Position numbers and translations under genes: made by a program
The notes under the pieces: generated by a model
The model's database searches: none
The model's input: only the letters and a program-made list of their open reading frames with translations
What the model was told of the DNA's origin: nothing
Part shown: positions 7,264-17,001 of the stretch, piece after piece
Position numbering within the stretch: the stretch's first letter is position 1
Layout: every line of letters starts with the position of its first letter
Assembly (NCBI GenBank): GCA_900155405.1
Contig: LT700188.1
Span: 868,001-932,000, forward strand
Direction of reading: 5' to 3'
DNA from: Negativicoccus massiliensis
GTDB taxonomy: Bacteria; Bacillota; Negativicutes; Veillonellales; Negativicoccaceae
Length of the DNA stretch: 64,000 nucleotides

Positions 7264-8541
7264 TTATTTAGTCGCGCGCAACAATTCTTTATCGGCAATG
7301 TCCGTACGAAATTGCATGCCGTCAAATTCAATTTCCGAAAGCGCCTGATACGCCGCCTCTTTCGCTTCCGCCAACGAGGGGCGTACGGCGACGACGTTCA
7401 AGACTCGACCGCCGTCGGTAAAATACGCGTCATCGATATGACGCGTTCCCGCGTGAAAGACGAGCGCATCCCGAGCGACCGCCTCGGCAAGCCCCGTGAT
7501 GCGATCACCGCGGTACGTTTTGCGCGGATACCCGAACGACGCCGCCACTACGCAAACCGCGTGCGCGTCCAACCAACGCAAACGCACCTGATCAATATGT
7601 CCCGTGCAAATTTTTTCCATGATATCCGCAAGATCACTGTCCAAAAGCGGCAACAATACCTGCGTTTCCGGATCGCCGAAACGGCAGTTAAATTCCACCA
7701 CTTTCGGTCCGTCCGCCGTGATCATCAACCCCGCGTATAATACGCCGCGGAACGGTGATCCTTCCGCCACGAGAGCGGCCGCCGTCGGTTTCAAAATTTG
7801 TTCCACCGCGGCTTCGTACACCGCGTCCGTCACCACCGCGGCCGGCGCGAACGCGCCCATGCCGCCGGTGTTCGGACCGCGATCATCGGTCAACAAACGT
7901 TTATGATCCTGCGCGGGAATCATGGGGATGACCGTTTCCCCGTCGACGAATGCCAACAGGCTCGCTTCTTCGCCGACCATAAATTCTTCAATAATAATTT
8001 TTTCACCGGCGCTGCCGAACGCGTCGCCGGTCAACATGGAGCGAATCGCCTCCACCGCGTCTTCATACGTTTCCGCAATGACGACGCCTTTACCGGCCGC
8101 CAGACCATCCGCTTTGATTACATACGGCGCTTGCATTTCATCCAAAAAGGCAATGGCTTTATCGGCATCGGTAAAACTGCCGTACGCCGCCGTCGGAATA
8201 TGGTAACGGGCGAAAAGATCTTTGGCGAACACCTTGGAACTTTCAATGCGCGCCGCCGCCTGTGTCGGGCCGAAAACGAGAATTTCCCGTTTTGTGAGCA
8301 CATCGACGATACCGTCGGCCAACGGTCCTTCACTGCCGACCACGACGAGATCCGGCGCCTGCATCGTAATGATATCCGCCAGTTCTGCCGTGCTGTTCCA
8401 ATCCAACGGCAAGTATTCCGCCACTTCATGCATGCCGTAGCGACCGGGAACCGCCACGATTTCGCTGACGCGTTCACTTTGCGCAAGCTTCCAGGCGAGT
8501 GCGTGTTCACGACCGCCGTTACCTACCAAGACGATTTTCAT
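7264..8541 (-). CDS. purD: phosphoribosylamine--glycine ligase
   Basis: A 425-residue cytosolic GAR synthetase; joins glycine to phosphoribosylamine using ATP, second step of purine synthesis. MKIVLVGNGGREHALAWKL opens the N-domain; the ATP-grasp loop GLAAGKGVVIAE, PNTGGMGAF and FNCRFGDPETQ are all present. An in-frame extension to 8805 has no coding character and overlaps purH, so ATG 8541 after AAGGAGC is the start. Usual family length is about 420-430. It is the eighth gene of the purine operon, 28 bases after purH. Confidence 0.97.
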   Translation of the reverse strand: MKIVLVGNGGREHALAWKLAQSERVSEIVAVPGRYGMHEVAEYLPLDWNSTAELADIITMQAPDLVVVGSEGPLADGIVDVLTKREILVFGPTQAAARIESSKVFAKDLFARYHIPTAAYGSFTDADKAIAFLDEMQAPYVIKADGLAAGKGVVIAETYEDAVEAIRSMLTGDAFGSAGEKIIIEEFMVGEEASLLAFVDGETVIPMIPAQDHKRLLTDDRGPNTGGMGAFAPAAVVTDAVYEAAVEQILKPTAAALVAEGSPFRGVLYAGLMITADGPKVVEFNCRFGDPETQVLLPLLDSDLADIMEKICTGHIDQVRLRWLDAHAVCVVAASFGYPRKTYRGDRITGLAEAVARDALVFHAGTRHIDDAYFTDGGRVLNVVAVRPSLAEAKEAAYQALSEIEFDGMQFRTDIADKELLRATK

Positions 8542-8569
8542 ACCATTGCTCCTTATATTTGTGTTCGTA

Positions 8570-10135
8570 TCAGCCGTGTCGGAAATGCCGCGTGCCCGTG
8601 CAAACCATCGCGATGCCGGCGGCATCCGCCGCTTCCACGGACTCCTGATCGCGGATGGAACCGCCCGGTTGAATGATCGCCGTGATGCCGGCTTTCGCCG
8701 CCGTTTCCACGGTATCACCGAACGGGAAAAACGCATCGGAAGCGAGTACTGCGCCGGCCGCCTTCGCGCCCGCCTGTTCCAAGGCGATCTTCGCCGCGCC
8801 GACACGGTTCATCTGTCCCGCGCCAATCCCGAGCGTCGCGTTCGCGTCGGTCACGACAATCGCATTCGATTTGACGTGCCGCACGACCGCCCAAGCGAGG
8901 CGCAGGGCCTGCATTTCTTCCGCCGTCGGTGGCCGCTTGGTGACGACCTGCCATGCCGCTTCGTCATCCTGCCGGTCATCGGCGTCCTGCAACAAGAGGC
9001 CGCCGGAGATGTGTTTCAGCTGCCAATCGCCTTCTTGCGGAGCGTCGGCTTCCAATAAGCGAATATTTTTCTTTTCCGACAATAACGCCAACGCGTCGGG
9101 GCTGAACTTCGGCGCGATGACGACTTCAAAAAAGATCGGGCGCATTTTTTCCGCTGCCGCCAGATCCACTTCACGATTGCAGGCGACAATGCCACCGTAC
9201 GCGGAAACATCATCCGCGGCAAACGCCCGCGCAAACGCGTCGGCCATATCTTCGCCGACGGCAAAACCGCACGGATTCGTATGTTTTATAATAGCACAAC
9301 TCGGCGCGTCAAGGGAACACGCGAGCTGCCAAGCCGCTTCCGTGTCGACCAGGTTATTATAGGAAAGTTCTTTGCCGTGAAGCTGTTTGGCATTGGCTAC
9401 GCCGCCTTTGCTGTCGGGCGCCCGGTAAAAGGCCGCCTGCTGATGCGGATTTTCGCCGTAACGCAGATCCATGACCTTTTCCATATGCAGCTCAAATTGT
9501 TCCGGAAATACCGATTCCGGCGCTTTTGTCTGCGTCGCGACCGTTTCCTCGCTCGGCGACTGCGCCGCCAAATATTGCGCGATTTTCGCATCATACGCGG
9601 CGGTATGCGCAAACGCGGCCTGCGCCAATCCGAACCGATAATGATCGCTGACCGTGCCTTCCCCGACATGTTGCGCCAGATCTTCGTACTGCGCGGGGCT
9701 GGTGACGACGAGCACATCGCGCCAGTTTTTCGCGGCCGCGCGGATCATCGACGGCCCGCCGATATCGATCTGCTCAATCGCGTCCGCCAATGTCACACCG
9801 GGTTTGGCGATCGTTTCCGCAAACGGATACAAATTGACGACGACTATATCGATCGGCGTAATGCCGTGTTGCGCCAGCGCCTCCATATGATCGGGATGAT
9901 CGCGTCGCGCCAGGATACCGCCATGCACCATGGGGTGAAGTGTTTTGACCCGACCGTCGAGCATTTCGGGAAATTGCGTCACCGTTTCGACCGGCGTCAC
10001 ATCCACTCCCGCCTGTTGCAAAGCGGCCAATGTTCCGCCCGTGGAAATTAATTCATACCCCGCGCCCGAAAGTTGCTGCGCAAGTTCCACAACCCCCGTT
10101 TTATCGGAAACGCTCAATAAAGCTCGTTTGGCCAT
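8570..10135 (-). CDS. purH: bifunctional AICAR formyltransferase / IMP cyclohydrolase
   Basis: A 521-residue enzyme for the last two steps to IMP. The N-terminal MGS-like cyclohydrolase domain starts MAKRALLSVSDKTGVVELA and includes LDGRVKTLHP; the C-terminal AICAR transformylase carries GENPHQQAAFYR and IIKHTNPCG with the catalytic Lys-His pair. Two ATGs are possible: 10141 overlaps the purN stop as ATGA, 10135 has GGAGG seven bases upstream and the more usual N-terminus. I chose 10135. Confidence 0.96.
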   Translation of the reverse strand: MAKRALLSVSDKTGVVELAQQLSGAGYELISTGGTLAALQQAGVDVTPVETVTQFPEMLDGRVKTLHPMVHGGILARRDHPDHMEALAQHGITPIDIVVVNLYPFAETIAKPGVTLADAIEQIDIGGPSMIRAAAKNWRDVLVVTSPAQYEDLAQHVGEGTVSDHYRFGLAQAAFAHTAAYDAKIAQYLAAQSPSEETVATQTKAPESVFPEQFELHMEKVMDLRYGENPHQQAAFYRAPDSKGGVANAKQLHGKELSYNNLVDTEAAWQLACSLDAPSCAIIKHTNPCGFAVGEDMADAFARAFAADDVSAYGGIVACNREVDLAAAEKMRPIFFEVVIAPKFSPDALALLSEKKNIRLLEADAPQEGDWQLKHISGGLLLQDADDRQDDEAAWQVVTKRPPTAEEMQALRLAWAVVRHVKSNAIVVTDANATLGIGAGQMNRVGAAKIALEQAGAKAAGAVLASDAFFPFGDTVETAAKAGITAIIQPGGSIRDQESVEAADAAGIAMVCTGTRHFRHG

Positions 10136-10137
10136 AG

Positions 10138-10758
10138 TCATTCCTCCTCCGACGCCGTACGCCGTACCACTTTACGTTCCGCTATGCGAAGTTCGTCACG
10201 GCATAACGCCGCCATCGCCTCTACATAGGTCGGATGTTCTACTGTTAAAATACGTTCGGCAAGTGACGCTTCATCATCACTTGCAAATACCGGTACCGCC
10301 GTCTGCATAATAATCGGCCCGCTGTCCATGCCCGCATCGACAAAATGCACGGTGCAACCGCTCACTTTAACGCCGGCCTCAATCGCCTGACGTTGCGCAT
10401 GCAATCCGGGGAATGACGGTAAAAGCGCCGGATGAATATTGACGATCCGTCCCTCATACACCGCCAAAATCGGCGCGCCGACAATCCGCATATAGCCCGC
10501 GAGGCAAATATAATCAGGCGCGTACGGACGCAGCATTTCCACCACCGCGTTTTCGTAAGCGTCTTTATCCGCAAATTCCCGCGGCGCAAACGCGTGGCAA
10601 TCTATTCCCGCCGCTCGCGCCATCGTAAGCGCGGGGGCGTCGGGATGATCACTGAACAAAACGACCGGCCGCGCCGCGATCAAACCGCGGCGGCACGCGT
10701 CGATCAGCGCCCGAGCATTTGAACCGCGCCCGGACGCGAAAATGGCTAACTTCTTCAT
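10138..10758 (-). CDS. purN: phosphoribosylglycinamide formyltransferase
   Basis: A 206-residue GAR transformylase using 10-formyl-THF. FASGRGSNARAL (substrate phosphate loop), NIHPALLPSFPG with the catalytic Asn-x-His, and VHFVDAGMDSGPII with the catalytic Asp are intact. ATG 10758 comes one base after the purM stop; a GTG at 10767 inside purM is the alternative. No strong ribosome-binding site is seen, so translational coupling to purM is likely. It lies in the middle of the purine operon. Confidence 0.95.
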   Translation of the reverse strand: MKKLAIFASGRGSNARALIDACRRGLIAARPVVLFSDHPDAPALTMARAAGIDCHAFAPREFADKDAYENAVVEMLRPYAPDYICLAGYMRIVGAPILAVYEGRIVNIHPALLPSFPGLHAQRQAIEAGVKVSGCTVHFVDAGMDSGPIIMQTAVPVFASDDEASLAERILTVEHPTYVEAMAALCRDELRIAERKVVRRTASEEE

Positions 10759-10759
10759 A

Positions 10760-11806
10760 CTAGACACCGCTGACGACGACTTCGCCGTCCGTTGTGACTT
10801 CCCCTACGCGATACGCGGTTTCGCCGCGATCCGCCAAGTTCTGCAAGGTTTTTTCCGCGTCTTCGGGCGCGACGATAACGAGCATGCCGAGCCCCATGTT
10901 GAACGTGCGGTACATCTCATGCTGCGAGACATTGCCCCATGACGCAAGCGAGCTGAAAATCGGCGGCACCGGATAACTCGCGCCGTCAATATGCGCGCCC
11001 AAACCTTTCGGCAACACGCGCGGAATATTATCGTAAAATCCGCCACCGGTAATATGCACCATACCTTTTACATCGACGGCGTCCAAGAGCGGCAAAATCG
11101 CTTTCGGATATAAGCGCGTCGGCGTGAGCAATTCCTCACCGAGCGGACGTTCCAAACCCGGATAGACTTGGTCCAATTGGAGCTCTTCCCGTGAAATAAT
11201 ACGCCGCACGAGCGAATAACCGTTCGAATGCACGCCGCTCGATGGCAAACCGATAATGACATCGCCCGCCGCAATGCGTTCGCCGGTGATAATTTTTTCA
11301 CGATCGACGAGGCCGACGGCGAATCCCGCCAAGTCATAGTCGCCCGGCGTATAGAAGCCGGCCATTTCCGCCGTTTCCCCGCCCAAAAGCGCGCAACCGG
11401 ATTCCTGACAGGCCGCCGCGACGCCCTTCACAATGGTTGCGATCTGTTCGGGAACGAGTTCACCGGTCGCAATATAATCGAGGAAAAAAAGCGGACGCGC
11501 GCCCTGCACGAGCACGTCATTCACGCACATCGCCACGCAGTCCTGCCCGATCGTGGTATGTTCGCCGCGATCAATGGCCAACCGCAACTTGGTACCGACG
11601 CCATCCGTACCGGCCACCAATACCGGCTCTTTCATGGTGATCGCGCCCAGCGAAAAAAGTCCGCCGAAACCGCCGACATCGCCCAATACTCCATCGGTAT
11701 AAGTCGCCTTCACGGCGTCTTTCATCAGTTCCACCGCCCGATTTCCCGCGTCGATGTTGACGCCGGCGGCGGCATACGTCAGTGCTTCCCGTTCGTTTAC
11801 GGACAT
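10760..11806 (-). CDS. purM: phosphoribosylformylglycinamidine cyclo-ligase
   Basis: A 348-residue AIR synthetase; closes the imidazole ring of FGAM with ATP. DGVGTKLRLA near residue 69, GLPSSGVHSNGYSLVRRI and HITGGGFYDNIPRVLP are family signatures. It starts at ATG 11806 with AGGAGG upstream and overlaps purF by ten bases. Family length is 330-350. Confidence 0.97.
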   Translation of the reverse strand: MSVNEREALTYAAAGVNIDAGNRAVELMKDAVKATYTDGVLGDVGGFGGLFSLGAITMKEPVLVAGTDGVGTKLRLAIDRGEHTTIGQDCVAMCVNDVLVQGARPLFFLDYIATGELVPEQIATIVKGVAAACQESGCALLGGETAEMAGFYTPGDYDLAGFAVGLVDREKIITGERIAAGDVIIGLPSSGVHSNGYSLVRRIISREELQLDQVYPGLERPLGEELLTPTRLYPKAILPLLDAVDVKGMVHITGGGFYDNIPRVLPKGLGAHIDGASYPVPPIFSSLASWGNVSQHEMYRTFNMGLGMLVIVAPEDAEKTLQNLADRGETAYRVGEVTTDGEVVVSGV

Positions 11807-13203
11807 ACTTCCTCCTGTTCCGGGATCGGTCCCCGATAATCCCCGTCAAAGCAGGCAAAGCAAAGATCCTCTTTACGCAAACCCGCAATCGCTTTGGCCA
11901 AACCTTCCTGCGACAGGAAATGCAAACGGTCGGCGCCGATATGTTCGCGAATTTCTTCCACCGTATGCGTGACCGCGATCAGCTGATTCCGCTCCGAAGT
12001 ATCGATGCCGAAATAGCAAGGATACTCCACCGTCGGTGAAGAAACGCAAAGCGCGATTTCTTTGGCCCCCGCGTTGCGCAGTAAATTGATAATAATCCCG
12101 CTCGTCGTGCCGCGCACGATCGAATCGTCGACCAGGACGACTCGCTTGCCGGCGACGTTGTTGATAACCGGGTTAAGTTTCATTTTGACGGAACGTTCCC
12201 GCATCTCCTGCGTCGGCTGAATAAAGGTGCGTCCCATGTAGCGGTTTTTAATCAGGCCTTCCGCGTAGGGAATACCCGACGCGCGCGCATAGCCGATCGC
12301 CGCGACATTGCCGGAGTCCGGCACACTCATGACGAGATCACCGGTGAAACCGGATTCTTCCCATAACCGGGCACCCATGTTGAGACGCGCATCGTACACG
12401 CTTTCCCCGTCCAAAACGGAATCGGGACGCGCGAAATACACGTATTCAAACGAGCAGCGCGCTTGCCGACGCTTGCTTTGCGGCGTGACCAGAGAGCTGA
12501 AATGCGGACCGTCCGCGGCGATGCGCACGATTTGTCCCGGCGCGATGTCACGGACGAATTTCGCGCCGACCGAATCCAGCGCGCAGGTTTCGGACGCCAA
12601 AACCCAGCCGGTATCCGTCGCCCCGAGGCACAACGGACGATAGCCCTGCGGATCGCGCACGCCGTACAGTTCCGTCGCCGTCGCGACCACTAAGCAGTAC
12701 GCGCCGTCAATTTGCTGACACACGTCCTGCAAACGTTCCGTGACGTCGCCGCCTTCGGAACGCGCGAGCAAATTGACGATGACTTCCGTGTCCATCGTCG
12801 TGCGAAATGTCGTGCCGAGCTTAATTTGTTTTTCCCGCAACAAGCGAGCGTTCACAAGATTGCCGTTATGCGCGATCGCGACCGGACCGAGATCCGTTTC
12901 CACTTGCAACGGCTGCACGTTTTCTTTAATGCTGGCGCCGGTCGTAGAGTACCGCACATGACCGATCGCGATTTTGCCGTTATCCGCGGGCAAATCCCGG
13001 AACACTTCCGTGACCAGGCCCATGCCCGCCTGCGTCGTCATCGTTTGGCCGTCGGTGACCGTGATGCCGGCGCTTTCCTGACCGCGATGCTGCAACGCAA
13101 ATAAACCGTAGTAGGCGGAAAGAGGCACCGAGGTGTCGGGGTCATAGATCCCGAACACCCCGCACTCTTCCTCGATGCGGTCCCAAATAGAGTCGTACGC
13201 CAT
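11797..13203 (-). CDS. purF: amidophosphoribosyltransferase
   Basis: A 468-residue enzyme of the first committed purine step. The N-terminal Ntn glutaminase has its nucleophile at Cys14 in CGVFGIYDP, so a 13-residue propeptide must be removed, as in Bacillus subtilis PurF. The PRPP loop VVLVDDSIVRGTTS and a C-terminal CFAC pair, matching the iron-sulfur ligands of the Bacillus class, are visible. The start codon overlaps the purC stop (TGATG). An oxygen-labile Fe-S PurF fits an anaerobe. Confidence 0.97.
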   Translation of the reverse strand: MAYDSIWDRIEEECGVFGIYDPDTSVPLSAYYGLFALQHRGQESAGITVTDGQTMTTQAGMGLVTEVFRDLPADNGKIAIGHVRYSTTGASIKENVQPLQVETDLGPVAIAHNGNLVNARLLREKQIKLGTTFRTTMDTEVIVNLLARSEGGDVTERLQDVCQQIDGAYCLVVATATELYGVRDPQGYRPLCLGATDTGWVLASETCALDSVGAKFVRDIAPGQIVRIAADGPHFSSLVTPQSKRRQARCSFEYVYFARPDSVLDGESVYDARLNMGARLWEESGFTGDLVMSVPDSGNVAAIGYARASGIPYAEGLIKNRYMGRTFIQPTQEMRERSVKMKLNPVINNVAGKRVVLVDDSIVRGTTSGIIINLLRNAGAKEIALCVSSPTVEYPCYFGIDTSERNQLIAVTHTVEEIREHIGADRLHFLSQEGLAKAIAGLRKEDLCFACFDGDYRGPIPEQEEVCP

Positions 13204-13919
13204 CAGTTTTCTTTTCCCGTCAGGCGGCGCAGCATTTCATGATACGCCTCTTCCACATTGCCGAGATCGCGACGGAAACGATCTTTATCGAGTTTTTCCA
13301 AGGTGTTGGCATCCCAGAAACGGCAGGTGTCCGGAGAAATTTCATCACCGAGCAGAATGTTGCCTTCCGTGTCTTTGCCGAATTCTAATTTGAAGTCGAC
13401 CAAAATCACTTCTTTTTCCGCCAGGAATTGTTTCAGAACATCGTTGACTTTGAACGCGAGTTTCGTGATGGTGTCCAAGTCTTCCTGCGACGCGATGTTG
13501 AGCGCGCGAATGTGGTACGTATTGATCAGCGGATCGTCGAGATCATCATCTTTCAGGCAGAATTCAATCGTCGGGAAAGCGAGTTCTTCGCCTTCTTCAC
13601 GGCCGTAGCGTTTCGCCATCGAACCGGCGCAACGGTTGCGGATAATGACTTCCAACGGAACGATCGAAAGTTTTTTGACGCGCTGTTCACGATCATCCAA
13701 GCGTTCGATAAAATGCGTCGGCACGCCGTTTTTCGCCAAAAGATCAAAGAAGAATGTCGTAATCTTATTATTTAATACGCCTTTGTCGGTAATGGTGCCT
13801 TTTTTCGCGCCGTTGAATGCCGTCGCGTCATCTTTATAACGAACGATAACTTCGTCGTCGCGATCCGTTTTGAATACCTGTTTCGCTTTGCCTTCGTACA
13901 TCATTTCCAATTTTTCCAT
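13203..13919 (-). CDS. purC: SAICAR synthetase
   Basis: A 238-residue phosphoribosylaminoimidazole-succinocarboxamide synthase. [12 protein letters not shown] with the nucleotide loop, [16 protein letters not shown] and [12 protein letters not shown] are present. Two adjacent ATGs (13922, 13919) are possible; spacing from AGAGGG favours the second. It is the small single-domain form. It sits 48 bases after purE and overlaps purF by one base. Confidence 0.96.
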   Translation of the reverse strand: MEKLEMMYEGKAKQVFKTDRDDEVIVRYKDDATAFNGAKKGTITDKGVLNNKITTFFFDLLAKNGVPTHFIERLDDREQRVKKLSIVPLEVIIRNRCAGSMAKRYGREEGEELAFPTIEFCLKDDDLDDPLINTYHIRALNIASQEDLDTITKLAFKVNDVLKQFLAEKEVILVDFKLEFGKDTEGNILLGDEISPDTCRFWDANTLEKLDKDRFRRDLGNVEEAYHEMLRRLTGKEN

Positions 13920-13970
13920 CATGACCCTCTTTCTCCGTCGTTCGGCGGAATCAATAAATGACTGTTCTGA

Positions 13971-14453
13971 TTATAATTCAGCTTGCAGTTTCTGATCTTT
14001 CTTTTCCACTTTTTCGGCCTGTTCTTTGCGATAATCGGCAAATTGTCGCGCGAGTTTTTCATCGCTTGCCGCGCCGATTTGGATCGCGAGCAACGCCGCG
14101 TTTTTCGCGCCGCCGATGGCGACCGTCGCCACCGGCATGCCGCTCGGCATCTGCACAATGGCCAACAGCGCATCCAATCCGCCTAAGCTTGCCGCCAGCG
14201 GTACGCCGATTACGGGGCGGCAGGTCAAGCTTGCCACTACACCCGGTAAATGCGCGGCCGCGCCCGCGCCCGCGATAAAGCAAGTCGCACCGGCCGCTTC
14301 TTCATCATGCACAAATTGCGCCAATTTTTCCGGCGTGCGATGCGCCGACGCAATCGCTACACGATGTTCGACACCGAATTCTTTCAAAATGTTGACAGCG
14401 CCCTGCATTACTTTCCAGTCGGAGTCGCTGCCCATAACTACCGCTACTCTCAT
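13971..14453 (-). CDS. purE: N5-carboxyaminoimidazole ribonucleotide mutase
   Basis: A 160-residue class I PurE. MGSDSDWKVM (residues 7-16), SAHRTPEKL with the catalytic His, and AGAGAAAHLPGV are present. No purK is found beside it or elsewhere in the window. A charged C-terminal tail of about 20 residues extends beyond the usual end. AAGGAGGATCT precedes ATG 14453; the purine permease ends nine bases upstream. Confidence 0.96.
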   Translation of the reverse strand: MRVAVVMGSDSDWKVMQGAVNILKEFGVEHRVAIASAHRTPEKLAQFVHDEEAAGATCFIAGAGAAAHLPGVVASLTCRPVIGVPLAASLGGLDALLAIVQMPSGMPVATVAIGGAKNAALLAIQIGAASDEKLARQFADYRKEQAEKVEKKDQKLQAEL

Positions 14454-14462
14454 AGATCCTCC

Positions 14463-15836
14463 TTATTCGCTTAAAAAGACATAGCGAGCCACAATGAGCA
14501 CCGCCAAGACATAGACAATCGGATGAACTTCCCGCGCTTTGCCCGTCACTATTTTCATCAACGGATAGGCGACCAGACCGGCTGAAATACCGTTGGCGAT
14601 ACTGTACGTAAACGGCATCATGACAATGGTCAAAAACGCCGGGAACACTTCCGTGAAATCGGAAAAATCAATTTGCTGCACGCCTTCGAGCATCAACGCG
14701 CCGACCAAAATCAGCGCCGGGCTCGTCGCGACATCCGGAATCAAAAGCATGACCGGTGTTAAGAACAAACTGATAATAAATAAAATGCCGCAAGTGACCG
14801 CGGTCAGACCCGTGCGTCCGCCCGCGCCGACGCCGGCCGCGCTTTCGACGAACGCCGTGACCGTGCTCGCGCCCAAAAGCGAACCGAGCGATACGCCGCA
14901 CGCATCGACAAATAACGCCTTGCCCATGCCGGGGAAGCGTCCCGTTTTCGGATCGACGAGACCCGCTTTTGTCGCCGTGCCGATCATCGTGCCCATCGAG
15001 TCAAACAGTTCCACAAAGGTAAACGTAAAGATGATCGTAATCAGACCCATGTGAACCGCGCCTAAAATATCCAACTGGAAGAACGCGTTATTGCTGAAAT
15101 CCGGCAACATGAACGGCGTGAAATTCGGCGGCAACTGCGCCACGCCCGTCGCGTACGCGACCACCGTCGTCGTCAAAATGCCGATCAAAATCGAACCGTT
15201 AATCCCGCGGCCCATTAAAAGCGCGGTAAACAAAAGTCCGAACACCGTCACCAAGTGGCGCGGATTATCCAGCGCGCCCAGTGTAAACAACGTGTCATTC
15301 GTCGTTGCGACCGTATGTCCGGCGCCGGCCACCGCCGCCGCCAGCGTATCCGGCGCAAGCGATAAGACGACTGTCATCAGACCGCTCATTTTCAAACCGA
15401 TGATCGTGATGAAAAGACCGATCCCGACGGTAATCGCCGCTTTCAAACCGTTGGGGATGCCTTCAATAATCATTTGCCGCACATGCGTGAGCGTCAATAC
15501 CAAAAAGACGAGTCCGGAAATAAAAACGGCGCCCAATGCGGTTTGCCAAGGCACGCCCATGCCCAGCACCACGGTAAACGCGTAAAAGGCGATCAAGCCG
15601 ACGCCCGGCGCCAAACAAATCGGGTAATTTACGAACAATCCCATCGCGATCGTAATGATGCCCGACGCGAGACAAGTCGCGATCAGCACCGCGTTTTTAT
15701 CCATCCCCGCCGCACCCATGACGCTCGGTGCGACAAAGAGGATGTACGCCATGGTGATGAACGTCGTAATCCCCGCCATGATCTCCGTCTTAACATCCGT
15801 ATTGCGCTCTGTCAGCGCAAATAATTTCTCCAGCAT
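14463..15836 (-). CDS. NCS2 family purine permease (AzgA/PbuG type)
   Basis: A 457-residue inner-membrane transporter with about 13 hydrophobic segments. The N-terminus ITTFITMAYILFVAPSVM and the motif VNYPICLAPGVGLIAFYAF are characteristic of the AzgA-like branch, which takes up hypoxanthine, guanine or adenine by proton symport. ATG 15836 is preferred to the open frame reaching 15917, because the promoter at 15894-15922 lies within that extension. First gene of the purine operon, so import and synthesis are made together. Confidence 0.92.
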   Translation of the reverse strand: MLEKLFALTERNTDVKTEIMAGITTFITMAYILFVAPSVMGAAGMDKNAVLIATCLASGIITIAMGLFVNYPICLAPGVGLIAFYAFTVVLGMGVPWQTALGAVFISGLVFLVLTLTHVRQMIIEGIPNGLKAAITVGIGLFITIIGLKMSGLMTVVLSLAPDTLAAAVAGAGHTVATTNDTLFTLGALDNPRHLVTVFGLLFTALLMGRGINGSILIGILTTTVVAYATGVAQLPPNFTPFMLPDFSNNAFFQLDILGAVHMGLITIIFTFTFVELFDSMGTMIGTATKAGLVDPKTGRFPGMGKALFVDACGVSLGSLLGASTVTAFVESAAGVGAGGRTGLTAVTCGILFIISLFLTPVMLLIPDVATSPALILVGALMLEGVQQIDFSDFTEVFPAFLTIVMMPFTYSIANGISAGLVAYPLMKIVTGKAREVHPIVYVLAVLIVARYVFLSE

Positions 15837-15893
15837 AATTCCCTGCTTTCCGCCGCATTCACAGCTATAATTTCGAGGATAAATCCTGACTTT

Positions 15894-15922
15894 ATTGTAC
15901 AAAGCCGAACGAGCCATGTCAA
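15894..15922 (-). promoter_or_regulatory. purine operon promoter with CCGAAC motif in spacer
   Basis: TTGACA, 17 bases, TACAAT on the minus strand; leader about 50 nt. The spacer holds CCGAAC (15905-15910, plus strand, preceded by AAAG), and a second CCGAAC followed by ATTT is at 15973-15978. Both resemble half of the Bacillus PurR box. No purine riboswitch fits in the short leader. Confidence 0.75.
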
Positions 15923-15985
15923 CGAAAAATCAGAATATAGATTTTTATTTATTGTTTATCGTTCTCTATGCTCCGAACATTTATC

Positions 15986-16543
15986 CTATTTCCATTGCGA
16001 AGCGATTGTTCCCAAATCCTCGCTGATGGTTAAAATCGCTTGCTCATCCGCCGGTAAAAATCCCGACTGCAGCACGCGCTCGAAAAGTCGCGCCGCGCCG
16101 TCGTAAAAGCCGCCGACATTGTACATGGAGACGCTGCCGTCCACCAGCGCCAAGTGGCGCCACGAGAGCACTTCATAAATTTCTTCCAGCGTGCCGACGC
16201 CGCCGGGGAGCGCCACAAAATGATCCCCAAGCTCGATCATGCGCGCTTTGCGCTCGTGCATCGTCGCGACGATTTCAAGCCTGTCCAAACCGCGATGCGC
16301 CTGCTCTTTATCGACGAGAAAACGCGGCATGATGCCCCAGGTTTTACCGCCCGCCGACATGACGCTGTCAGCGACAACGCCCATAAGACCGATTTTGCCG
16401 CCGCCAAAAACAAGCGTCGCGCCGAGCTCGCCGATGCGCGTTCCCAACGCCATCGCCGCGTCACGGTACATATCGTCATTACCGAAACGCGAACCGCAAT
16501 ACACAACAATTTTCAAGTTGTTTTCCCAACTCTCCGCTGTCAT
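15986..16543 (-). CDS. LOG family Rossmann-fold protein
   Basis: A 185-residue TIGR00730-type protein. VYCGSRFGNDDMY, GGGKIGLMGVVADS and the signature PGGVGTLEEIYEV are present, the last two being the nucleotide and catalytic loops of cytokinin-activating phosphoribohydrolases (release of base from nucleoside monophosphates). In bacteria the physiological role is mostly unknown. Its ATG overlaps the ridA stop as ATGA, so the two are translated together. Confidence 0.9.
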   Translation of the reverse strand: MTAESWENNLKIVVYCGSRFGNDDMYRDAAMALGTRIGELGATLVFGGGKIGLMGVVADSVMSAGGKTWGIMPRFLVDKEQAHRGLDRLEIVATMHERKARMIELGDHFVALPGGVGTLEEIYEVLSWRHLALVDGSVSMYNVGGFYDGAARLFERVLQSGFLPADEQAILTISEDLGTIASQWK

Positions 16544-16923
16544 TGCGCACCTTCATCATACGCGATCACATCGACAACGACGGCCCCGCCCTTCGGCAGA
16601 GCGGACACTTCGACGCAGGTGCGCGCCGGTTTGCTCGCTCCGAAAAATTCCGCGTACGCTTCATTGAGCGTTTGAAACGCGCCCATATCGGTAATATAGA
16701 GCGTTACTTTGACGATATCTTCTTTTGAAAGTCCGGCCGCCGCCAAAATCGCCGCCGCATTAGTAAGCGCTTGTACGAGTTGAGAGGTCGCGTCCTTTCG
16801 CAATTCACCCGTGGCGGGATCCAATCCCAACTGTCCCGACACATAGCACCAGCCGTTCGCCGTTTTCCCCTGCACGTACGGGCCGACCGCCGCCGGCGCC
16901 TGATCGGTAATAATATTCGCCAT
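16540..16923 (-). CDS. ridA: RidA family reactive-intermediate deaminase
   Basis: A 127-residue trimeric enzyme that hydrolyses 2-aminoacrylate and related enamines made by PLP enzymes. GPYVQG, the strand YVSGQLGLDP and the catalytic Arg in KPARTCVEVSALPKGG are intact. ATG 16923 after AAGGAGG is clear although the frame is open further. It forms a two-gene unit with the LOG gene from the promoter at 16973-17001. Confidence 0.93.
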   Translation of the reverse strand: MANIITDQAPAAVGPYVQGKTANGWCYVSGQLGLDPATGELRKDATSQLVQALTNAAAILAAAGLSKEDIVKVTLYITDMGAFQTLNEAYAEFFGASKPARTCVEVSALPKGGAVVVDVIAYDEGAQ

Positions 16924-16972
16924 ATTGATTTCCTCCTTATAGTTTCCTGCGCAAAATTTGCTTTCCATTTGT

Positions 16973-17001
16973 ATCATAGCGGAAAGAATGATCGGCTGCA
17001 A
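16973..17001 (-). promoter_or_regulatory. promoter of ridA-LOG unit
   Basis: TTGCAG, 17 bases, TATGAT on the minus strand, about 50 bases before the ridA start. Confidence 0.6.

Noticed and set aside
8542-8805. N-terminal extension of purD
   Set aside because: It lies inside purH, is Arg-rich and lacks a start site; MKIVLVGNGG at 8541 is the normal PurD N-terminus.
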